Shown here: positions 7,601-13,492 of the stretch, piece after piece
Layout: the number at the start of each line of letters is the position of its first letter
Numbering within the stretch: position 1 is the stretch's first letter
Source: Gammaproteobacteria bacterium RIFCSPHIGHO2_12_FULL_38_11
GTDB taxonomy: Bacteria > Pseudomonadota > Gammaproteobacteria > Coxiellales > Coxiellaceae
DNA length: 13,492 bases
Assembly (NCBI GenBank): GCA_001801515.1
Contig: MGXX01000072.1
Location: 1,093 to 14,584, forward strand
Direction of reading: 5' to 3'
Translations under genes and position numbers: made by a program
Notes under the pieces: generated by a model
Databases searched by the model: none
What the model was told of the DNA's origin: nothing
The model's input: only the letters and a program-made list of their open reading frames with translations

Positions 7601-10600
7601 CTACGACCACACAAAGTCACCGTTATACTGAAACAAAAGGGTTTGATGATTTTGGTCGTACTGTCACGGAAATAAAAGATCCGATGGGTTTAGCATTAAC
7701 ACGCACATCTGTTTTAGATGATGCAAATCGTTTGATTGCATCAATTGATCCAAAAGGGCAAACTCGATTTTTACTGCGCGATTTAAACGGCAATATCTGT
7801 TTTGAAATTAATCCAAATGGTGGCGTGACAGAACACCGTTATAATGAAAGCAATCAAGCTATTTTTACAACACAATATATTACAGCAGTTGATTTATCGA
7901 AAGTCACAATAGAAACGACCGTGGATGCATTAAACGCATTAATCACAATGAATCCTTACGACCGTCAAACATATTATTTTTATGATGATGTATTTAACGA
8001 ACGTTTTCGTGTGAATAGTGCTGGTGTTGTAACCGAAACCCGTTACGATTTAAACAATATTAAAATAGGCTTAATTCAATATTACAATCCACTTTCAACC
8101 ATTTCAAATCTTTCAACTGAAACACTAGAAACACAGTGCGCGCAAATTCGAAATTTGGAAAAAGACAAAGCCACATTTCAAATACTGGATTCTGAAGGTC
8201 AGGTTGTTTTTATTTTTAATCCCGATGGATCTGTGATTCAGCAATTTTATTATTCAACGCCGCATGTGGTAAACGCAGAAATTAAATACGCAACATTAAT
8301 CCTAAATCCAGAAAATTATGCGAAACTTTCTATTGCCGATATTCAAGCTAAATTAGCGCCAAGTCCGCATGACAGACAATCTTATTGGGTTTACGATAAT
8401 TTAAACCGATTGCAATTTTATGTGAATCCTTTAGGTGCTGTGACGCGTTATGATTATTTGGGTGATACCCTTCATAAAACGAAAATAACGGAATTTAAAA
8501 ATTTTATCACTATTCCCAATAATTATGACGATTTCGTTGTAGCTTTAAATAATTTATCACCCGAAATCAATGTTGATAATATAGAAACACGTGTCTATGA
8601 CTCAGCAGAGCGTGAAATAACGCGTATTAACGGCATGCAGAAAGAAGAAAGCTGGACTTACGACGGTGCCAGTCGACAATCAACGCACACAACATTAAGC
8701 AAAAATATTTGGACATATGATTACGATGGTGCAAATCATTTGACAAATGAATATTCACCCTTAACAACAGTGTATTCAACAACGATTAATCCAAATAATG
8801 TGACAGAAATAGTAATTTCATCACAGATTGTTTCCGTTCAAAAAGAATCAAATTATGATGCAAATTCAAATGTAGTCGATATTATTTCTGGCGTACAACT
8901 GGTCGATGCGCATCGGGTAAATTTTGATTACAGCGCATTAGATCAAAAAATATTAGATTGTTGGCCGGGATTACAAATTGATGACCCAACACAAGCAACG
9001 AATTTATTAATGCGCCCTGAAAAAATACAATCTGTTTCTAGAAAGGTGGTGACAGGTGCGCACGGTGCAAAATTAATAACATTTGATGAAGAGAATAACC
9101 CTGAATTTTATGTTTATAATGCGCAAGGTCAATTAATTTATCGTGTGAATGCACTGGGTTATGTGATTGAATATCAGCGAAATAGTTTTGGTCAGGCTGA
9201 AAGCTTTATTGCCTATGCAACACAATTACCCTTGGATTTTTCACATTGTTTAACAACTGGATTAACAGTTGATGTGGTTGAAAGTAATTTAATAAAAAAT
9301 ACTGAAAAAGATAATACAGTTAATCAGGTGTTTGATCAGGCTGGGAGAATTACAAAAGTTACGCGCAGTGCGGTAGTTTCTTACATTCCCAATGCTGATA
9401 AAACAAAATCACCTACCGTAATAGAAAAAACAATTCCAACAGTAACACAGCAATTTAATGCTTTTGGTGAAGTGCGCGCTACTGCTGTGCTTGTTGATCA
9501 GGATAATGCAATTTGGCGGCAAAATTTAACCTGGCATGACAAATTAGGAAACGAAATTGCAACAGTTGATGCAAACGGTATTCCAAAAACAGCTACATTT
9601 GATTCACGTGGAAGAAAAATTGCTGAATATCACTATAGTTATGCTATTCCACAAAATCAGCTTTCGGGTTTATTAACCACTTCGTTTTCTGATTTAGAAA
9701 ATTTATTATTGCCATATAAAGATTCAACAAAAGATCACAATATGAGTACGCCACGCGATATTTTAGGCCGTATTACCGGTGTTTATCATTTAGGGGTGAT
9801 AACACAAAAAGCGATTTATGATCAACAACAATGCGAAGATATTGCCTGGGAACAATTAGGCATTACTTATACTTACACCGACGATAACAAAATTAAATCT
9901 ATTACCTACCCTAATAAAAGTTTTGAAATTAATTATTACGATGAGCGTGGTTTTCTAGCAGCAAAAGCGCACGTTGCGCGAACACAGGCAGGCGAGAATG
10001 GAATCGTTATTCGTCCAATTACCTATTATCACGTGAATGCACATGGTGAAATAGTTGAAACTTTTTCCCCTCTTTCTGGTTGTGTAGTTGATTTAGACCC
10101 GGCGTCTAATGACATTCCAAAACCGCTTTTAAAAAGTGATTTTGACCGCACTGTGCGATTTATGCGAGATGCAAAAAATCATATTATTGTGCATCAAAAT
10201 GAAAATAAAAATTTAAAACAAATGACATACGATGCAACAGGCCATGTTGCTCGAAAATACCACCTAAAAACTGTTGCCGCTTCTAAGGAAGTGAGTGATA
10301 ACACGATTCATGTTGATGAAACACGTAATTCTTATGACGCATTAAAACGCTTGATTTTAAGTGGTGTTTATCGTGATGGTGTTATACAAAGCCAACATGC
10401 CTATTTGCACGACGCTTTTGCTGTTGTTGCTGAAGGCCCAGGGGACGGCACTTTTCCAAATCAACACATATATGATCAAGCGGGAAGAAAATATTTAACG
10501 CAAACGAACACGGGTGCGCCACTTATAATCGGTCATAATGCGGCGGGTGATAAAACAGTTGAAATAAAATCACTTAAAACTGATTTATCTACTATAAAAC

Positions 10601-13492
10601 AAGCTGATTTAGTCCCTATTCTGAATGCGCGCGATTCATTTGAAAATGAATTTACCGAAACCGTTTCTGACGCAGGTGGCAGACCTGTACAGTTAATTAA
10701 ACCAGGCTATGATGCCAGCGTCATTCAATTGCCGCATGCGCAATTATCTATTTTATTAAGTGGTAATTATCCGAAATGGGGTGCGCTATCGCTTTCATTT
10801 ATTGCACAAATTAATCCGGATTTATTTCCACCAGTTTTAAAAATTACTAAAGCAGATAATTCAGTTTTAAAAATTCCTATGATTTATTGCGCTGACACAA
10901 AGCGTTTTGGTGTGGATATCAGTGCGTGGTCTTTGGAAAATTATACAATTGAAATTGAACATATCATTAAAGCGCAAACTACAGTTGATCAAGATAAACC
11001 ATGGGATTGTTTTCGTTGGACTACGCAACTGAATTGGCAGGGCTTGGGAAGGGGTGATCAAACCATTTTTGCAGCTGCCGCAATGTTAGATCAAAATAAT
11101 ACTGTACGATCTAGCACTGGCATTTCATGGACGAATTTTACCAAAAAGGCAAGTGTCACAACAGCATCAAATGCAACAACCCAATTTGTCCATGAGAATT
11201 TTCATAATAAATTATCTGCACAAATTGATCCTCCACGTACTGTTGTTGATGAGCAAGGAAATGCAAGTATTGTTGCTGCAAGAACTGAGATGGGGCGTAA
11301 CGAATTAGGCGGCATTATTGCGCAAACTGATGCAAACAATCATGTTCAATTAATTAAACGAGACGAAGCAAATCAAAAAACAGCCCATATTGCAGCTGAT
11401 GGCACTTCTTTTTATATTAAAAAATTAAATACCTGGGGCGAGGATATTGAAGTCACGAGTGCATCGGGAAATACATGGCGTAAAATGCGCGATGCAAAAG
11501 GAAACGTACTGACCTTAACCACGCCGATGGGTGAAGTGTGGCGCTGGGAATTGAATGAAAATAATTTTGTTATCACGGAAACACCCCCTCAAGGTTCTGC
11601 AAGAGGAATAACGCGTTATAGCCAAGGCCCTTTTGGTGATAGTGATGCAGAGTTTTTACCAGAAGGTGAAGCGCATCAATATAAGCACGACAGTCGTCAT
11701 CATATTTTATTGCACACGGCAATGAATATAAATAAAACCATTGCATATCAAGTGGCTTATATTCGCGATTACTGGGGAAAAGAACTGCAGAAAACAGATG
11801 GTTCAGGGGCAATTGATTTAACGGATTATTATTTTAATGGGCCCATTAAAAGTAAAAAGGGGCTTTCTTTTGCAGAAGGTGATATCAGGCAAATGTTACC
11901 CTTTGATAGCATGGCCGGTACTTTTTCATTAACGCCAGTATTAACGCCGCTGCAAAATGTGGCTTATGAATATATAACCAGTGATTTATTGCATAAAATA
12001 ATTGATTCAAATCCAGTTAATCCGCAAACACTGGTTCGCATTCCTGACATTGATTCAAATCCTATTTTAGTTCATGAAACAAGCGGTTCTGGTGCAGTGC
12101 TACGCGAAACGGCTGTTAAATATAATGAGATAGGCGATTGTGAAATACAAACCGATTCGCAATTATCAATTGCGAATTTTTCTGATGCCGTGCGAAACAG
12201 AAAACGTGTTAAAGCAATTTATTTATCTACAAAGGGAGATGTCTATACACATGATGGTTGGAACACGTCTGATGCTGCTGATCGAACACTGATAAATGAT
12301 GGGCAGATGATTGATGGGGTAATTCAGCCTGTTCAGGCTGGCAATTTCGGTTATTTATCGCCGTCGCAAGGAAATAAATTGTCGTATCTTAACGGCAATC
12401 GCAATACGCAGTCGCTTTATATTCCTGAAGTGATGGGTAATTGCGCTGATGGAAATCCACTGTCTATTGTATTGAGCTGGGATCAGTCTGATCGTGTTTC
12501 AGCGATAGCGCAAGCTGCAGCGCCGCCAAGTTTATTGTCCTCACCGCAATTAGTTGTCCAAGATGGTTGTTATGGATGCGGTTATGCTTTTGTGAGCTTT
12601 CCACCGTTATTTTATAATGGTGTGCAATTACATCCTGTGCAAACAGGAGATGCTGATTATTCTTTAACGGTGATGCCGCGCAATGGCGTAGAAATTAGCA
12701 ATGTTGATTGTAACGGTGGTACGGCAAGCTATCATCTTCTGAGATTACAGCCTAATATTTCTTATATCGTTTTGGTAACAGCAAGTTATCGTGGTGCAAC
12801 CAGTCAATCTGATGCTGTGGTTATTAATGGACAACTTTATTATTATCCAAAAAAGATTTTATATACGCCCGATGGCTTATTAGATTCAACCTATATGAGT
12901 TTACAGCAGAATGGCCCCTGTACTACAGTCACAACAAAAAATACTTATCATGCAAATGGTAATGTTGCGCATTATTTTAATTTGAATATTCGTGGGCAGA
13001 CCGATATCAGCTATCCTGATCCTGCTGTGTCAGGTCCGGGATTTGATGTTGATGGAACGCCGTTAAGTATTAATACAGTTTGGCAAGATATCACGAGCAG
13101 AACGATTGATGCCTCTGTGAATACCATGCGATTATTTGATTCCTCTGTTATTGCACAAACAACTGCAACGCGCAGGAATAAAAATGGCCAAAGTGCGCCT
13201 ATTGTTATGGTGCGTTTTTACGATACCAGAAGACAATTCAGTTCGGTGACCAATATTCAAGATCCATTCAGTTCAGGTGCTTTTCCTTATAATATATTTT
13301 TAACCAATAGTTTAGATGGACGTGTGTTGCGAGAATCGGTTGTTGCGATTAGAGCCAATGGTGCAATTCTTGATAACATACCCATTGATTTTTTTCATGA
13401 TAATAAAAAAAATGTAGTCGCGACTTTCGGTACGGTGGTTAATTCTGCCGGTGACAGTCAGTTAGCCTTACAATTAACAGCCGATCCTGTTT
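3436..13492 (+). CDS. Giant RHS/YD-repeat protein (5' part; 3352 codons visible, C-terminus outside the window)
   Basis: One frame opens at ATG 3436 and stays free of stops to the window end. AGGAAG (3422-3427) lies eight bases upstream, and an in-frame TAA at 3403 rules out an earlier start. YD repeats form beta-rich shells in RHS and TcC proteins that often enclose a C-terminal toxin. Clear boxes include GCVTEFRYD (424-432), GRVTEIRYD (647-655), GAVTEYRYD (703-711), GGVTEHRYN (1462-1470 region), GVVTETRYD (1530-1538) and GAVTRYDY (1667-1674). Layout: head (1-415), YD blocks (416-900), degenerate basic section (about 1116-1400), long-period array (1448-1673), further YD units (1880-2430), beta-rich insert (2443-2560), more YD-like sequence, FN3-like segment (3050-3131). 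No signal peptide, PAAR or VgrG module is visible at the N-terminus, so the export route is unknown. The RHS core and any effector domain must lie downstream. The family is confident; the function is inferred. Confidence 0.88.
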   Translation, partial: MSFQYPFRVFANANLGPQYDYTHVTGEWLPSAGTGQLPVLPEINLATGNVILKSAFVKTQETTGKFAFGFVYNAQSVNQWSDNIPCIVNPKQQPFIVKESDGSQVVYTFNAKDETYISPPGADSKRIIKQNKDGTFLKTDCKSGEKTLFDAAGKISRVYDARGFSMIYAYLGDNLKSIESDAGVYTIEKTDLQTQIYFVETGKIEKKLLGSWYFSGKQLNSTVIPLLSSDNDYTLNYIYDEETTQLKTITQTDGTAVNLTYTAGNKVNSLQLGSAGPNYNFNYSENKTTITDALQFVTTVTLNSDKTIDTWEQLAGDTATETIALVTACTYNFGDLEIVKKPDGAQTVRDFNSQGLVTQQINAPDQATEFDYDPETLSCVIKRELISGAVNNNPVWAVTRYVYNVIQINTINFRQLRFTVSPTGCVTEFRYDADMKTLESERTYLKNTFDLSGLKPTDVLNLEDMEEWVDYQPMDKITLKTFLENNRGQKTQLQIFTKIHADGTGLITDDASNHVYDYTPQGNVILHTEKTDLNATTTTTQTFDGLNRLLNNNQNELKELRTITYSDTQKNVVITEPNGRTATQAWNDAGQTLNIITQIKGCEIKRVKCNGYDVAGRMTTIENIDKQVTHQSFDSLNRLRFTITPAGRVTEIRYDDIKNLQTTIQYYNLGSISTPPSVSIDDVTSYQRFDKIHRLQFSVDGRGAVTEYRYDLLNRKIATINYAEKITPVEIDALKAGAFSRTPDPSIDMIERVSYDNDNHILLTQDAAGYVISHQRNAAGHEIYRRAYATPVPINLNIDIVRPSADLTDDFDQYYFRDAKGQLLLVVDGIENSQYVKQKKYYPTGKIKTETDYANTTTAKLELDIDPNTLIPTSSDEDQTTNYKFDARQRLTQKQLPEMRLYEVAYDNMGNAILESEGDDPTLVSKPISHTTAKRFDDWGQLIAIAPPLVYEKLKSILNDAQIEAVWNNQSERFEYDTQTGLHTAKFDIVPDDVDATLPQNQAKTSFFSDADRRIVLTVGPEGQAQKITPHPVFDKPSEKRRFAVAISLDESGGFITPEIEALIPDTINDVVDQYKYDGKGDEKEHTDPDGYVTTTDTNMFGDWKQKNIPINSAAPSLTINRQFNLRRQCISKQKITAKKTITTSKEYKNSHGLCSSTTNGNGAKIQFTHEPRGVTKTITDAMNNTTCFTHDAFKRETKRLFLKKQSTQTVYNQKQRSVIVSRFDCTNLPLSQTQAIRDAFNNITLSTDAKNNTTHSQFNAQNQWETKTDSLNNIHERRHDLRGLLRRKSFIKSNSAYATASEFDFTRNRELKTEIQDADSVVKKITQHQTNALAQRVQTITPANHVRKNKFNLRSLVTEHHKMIDDKTAIVTAQDYNAQKQSSSMTSSTTTQSHRYTETKGFDDFGRTVTEIKDPMGLALTRTSVLDDANRLIASIDPKGQTRFLLRDLNGNICFEINPNGGVTEHRYNESNQAIFTTQYITAVDLSKVTIETTVDALNALITMNPYDRQTYYFYDDVFNERFRVNSAGVVTETRYDLNNIKIGLIQYYNPLSTISNLSTETLETQCAQIRNLEKDKATFQILDSEGQVVFIFNPDGSVIQQFYYSTPHVVNAEIKYATLILNPENYAKLSIADIQAKLAPSPHDRQSYWVYDNLNRLQFYVNPLGAVTRYDYLGDTLHKTKITEFKNFITIPNNYDDFVVALNNLSPEINVDNIETRVYDSAEREITRINGMQKEESWTYDGASRQSTHTTLSKNIWTYDYDGANHLTNEYSPLTTVYSTTINPNNVTEIVISSQIVSVQKESNYDANSNVVDIISGVQLVDAHRVNFDYSALDQKILDCWPGLQIDDPTQATNLLMRPEKIQSVSRKVVTGAHGAKLITFDEENNPEFYVYNAQGQLIYRVNALGYVIEYQRNSFGQAESFIAYATQLPLDFSHCLTTGLTVDVVESNLIKNTEKDNTVNQVFDQAGRITKVTRSAVVSYIPNADKTKSPTVIEKTIPTVTQQFNAFGEVRATAVLVDQDNAIWRQNLTWHDKLGNEIATVDANGIPKTATFDSRGRKIAEYHYSYAIPQNQLSGLLTTSFSDLENLLLPYKDSTKDHNMSTPRDILGRITGVYHLGVITQKAIYDQQQCEDIAWEQLGITYTYTDDNKIKSITYPNKSFEINYYDERGFLAAKAHVARTQAGENGIVIRPITYYHVNAHGEIVETFSPLSGCVVDLDPASNDIPKPLLKSDFDRTVRFMRDAKNHIIVHQNENKNLKQMTYDATGHVARKYHLKTVAASKEVSDNTIHVDETRNSYDALKRLILSGVYRDGVIQSQHAYLHDAFAVVAEGPGDGTFPNQHIYDQAGRKYLTQTNTGAPLIIGHNAAGDKTVEIKSLKTDLSTIKQADLVPILNARDSFENEFTETVSDAGGRPVQLIKPGYDASVIQLPHAQLSILLSGNYPKWGALSLSFIAQINPDLFPPVLKITKADNSVLKIPMIYCADTKRFGVDISAWSLENYTIEIEHIIKAQTTVDQDKPWDCFRWTTQLNWQGLGRGDQTIFAAAAMLDQNNTVRSSTGISWTNFTKKASVTTASNATTQFVHENFHNKLSAQIDPPRTVVDEQGNASIVAARTEMGRNELGGIIAQTDANNHVQLIKRDEANQKTAHIAADGTSFYIKKLNTWGEDIEVTSASGNTWRKMRDAKGNVLTLTTPMGEVWRWELNENNFVITETPPQGSARGITRYSQGPFGDSDAEFLPEGEAHQYKHDSRHHILLHTAMNINKTIAYQVAYIRDYWGKELQKTDGSGAIDLTDYYFNGPIKSKKGLSFAEGDIRQMLPFDSMAGTFSLTPVLTPLQNVAYEYITSDLLHKIIDSNPVNPQTLVRIPDIDSNPILVHETSGSGAVLRETAVKYNEIGDCEIQTDSQLSIANFSDAVRNRKRVKAIYLSTKGDVYTHDGWNTSDAADRTLINDGQMIDGVIQPVQAGNFGYLSPSQGNKLSYLNGNRNTQSLYIPEVMGNCADGNPLSIVLSWDQSDRVSAIAQAAAPPSLLSSPQLVVQDGCYGCGYAFVSFPPLFYNGVQLHPVQTGDADYSLTVMPRNGVEISNVDCNGGTASYHLLRLQPNISYIVLVTASYRGATSQSDAVVINGQLYYYPKKILYTPDGLLDSTYMSLQQNGPCTTVTTKNTYHANGNVAHYFNLNIRGQTDISYPDPAVSGPGFDVDGTPLSINTVWQDITSRTIDASVNTMRLFDSSVIAQTTATRRNKNGQSAPIVMVRFYDTRRQFSSVTNIQDPFSSGAFPYNIFLTNSLDGRVLRESVVAIRANGAILDNIPIDFFHDNKKNVVATFGTVVNSAGDSQLALQLTADPV
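5332..5820 (+). repeat. YD-repeat block with G-x-V-T boxes (residues 633-795)
   Basis: Three repeat boxes are seen: LNRLRFTITPAGRVTEIRYD (636-655), HRLQFSVDGRGAVTEYRYD (693-711) and a variant AAGYVISHQRN (767-777). The Gly positions are 647, 703 and 769, so the spacing is 56 and 66 residues, longer than the roughly 20-residue period of ordinary YD repeats. Linkers carry short polar or helical segments such as KITPVEIDALKAG. The third copy resembles a unit at residues 1896-1916. Confidence 0.7.
6274..6280 (+). repeat. C7 homopolymer tract inside the giant gene
   Basis: Seven consecutive C bases (codons GCA CCC CCC CTT, residues Ala-Pro-Pro-Leu) sit in an otherwise AT-rich gene. In this sequence the frame is intact. 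Such tracts can slip during replication and switch a gene off; whether that happens here is unknown. Confidence 0.6.
6781..7635 (+). other. Basic, degenerate YD section (residues about 1116-1400)
   Basis: Repeat periodicity persists, but the YD pair is altered: THDAFKRETKR (about 1190-1200), RRHDLRGLLRRKSF (1278-1291), FDFTRNRE (1324-1331) and KFNLRSLVTEH (1351-1361). Lys, Arg, Thr, Asn and Gln are frequent and acidic residues fewer than in flanking blocks. The segment may be a diverged repeat block or a region with a binding role; I cannot assign a function. Confidence 0.45.
7777..8454 (+). repeat. Regular long-period YD array (68-69 residues per unit)
   Basis: Four G-x-V boxes have their Gly at 1462, 1530, 1598 and 1667, giving spacings of 68, 68 and 69 residues. 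Each unit combines a strand pair (for example NRLQFYVNPLGAVTRYDY at 1657-1674) with a linker holding a short helix-like stretch such as SIADIQAKLAPSP, often followed by a DRQ-x-Y-x-x-YD entry motif (DRQTYYFYDD near 1509-1518, DRQSYWVYDN near 1646-1655). The third unit (NPDGSVIQQFYY) is the most diverged. Confidence 0.75.
10762..11115 (+). other. Beta-rich inserted segment (residues about 2443-2560)
   Basis: The YD pattern stops after PGYDASVIQLPHAQ and resumes only later. In between are alternating hydrophobic strands with several tryptophans: KWGALSLSFIAQINPDLF, VLKITKADNSVLKIP, FGVDISAWSLENYTIEIE, and CFRWTTQLNWQGLG. This looks like an extra beta-sandwich-type domain, perhaps for binding, but I do not recognise the family. 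Confidence 0.35.
12583..12828 (+). other. Fibronectin-III-like segment (residues about 3050-3131)
   Basis: The stretch ending LRLQPNISYIVLVTASYRG then TSQSDAVVING fits the end of an FN3 domain ('L.P.t.Y.v.V.A...G..s..S'). It is preceded by strands YSLTVMPRNGVEISNVD and by a CxxC pair at residues 3045 and 3048 (GCYGCGY). This assignment is pattern-based and needs a profile search. Such domains usually act as spacers or binding modules in large surface proteins. Confidence 0.35.

Noticed and set aside
7777..8454. CRISPR or nucleotide direct-repeat array
   Set aside because: The periodicity is at protein level with diverged nucleotide sequence, and there are no identical repeats separated by spacers.
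3436..13492. Possibility that the right arm is a decayed or non-coding region because no complete gene closes there
   Set aside because: Codon-by-codon reading shows no stop from 3436 to 13492, and repeat motifs are preserved throughout; the gene is simply longer than the window.

Overview
The window comes from an AT-rich Gram-negative bacterium. Ferrochelatase, an LPS-type family 9 glycosyltransferase, an O-antigen-ligase-family membrane protein and RdgB together suggest a low-GC gammaproteobacterium. Legionellales (Coxiella/Legionella relatives) is my guess for the order, but it is inference only. No RNA genes, insertion sequences or CRISPR arrays were seen.

Left arm (1-2474, minus strand): three tightly packed genes read leftwards. 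They are an O-antigen-ligase-like polytopic membrane protein, a family 9 (heptosyltransferase-like) glycosyltransferase, and the first 65 codons of ferrochelatase hemH, which runs off the window start. The junctions overlap (ATGA and TAATG), so the genes look like one translationally coupled unit. Surface-glycan genes are thereby linked to the last step of heme synthesis.

Divergent gap (2475-2555): this short region holds two overlapping, oppositely oriented sigma70-type promoter candidates, one for the glycan unit and one for rdgB. rdgB (2556-3179, plus) encodes the housekeeping dITP/XTP pyrophosphatase.

Right arm (3180-13492): after a 256-bp leader, one reading frame opens at ATG 3436 and has no in-frame stop to the end of the window. 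I read every codon: 3352 complete codons are visible, and both the C-terminus and the stop lie outside. The product is a giant RHS/YD-repeat protein without a visible signal peptide. It has an N-terminal RHS-type head and several blocks of YD repeats. One block has long repeat boxes spaced 68, 68 and 69 residues apart. A basic middle section has degenerate HD/FN/FD variants, and there are an inserted beta-rich segment and a fibronectin-III-like segment near the visible end. The usual RHS core and any C-terminal effector or toxin domain would have to lie downstream. This giant gene is the most interesting object here; a role as a secreted toxin or surface shell is inferred from the family and not shown by the visible part.
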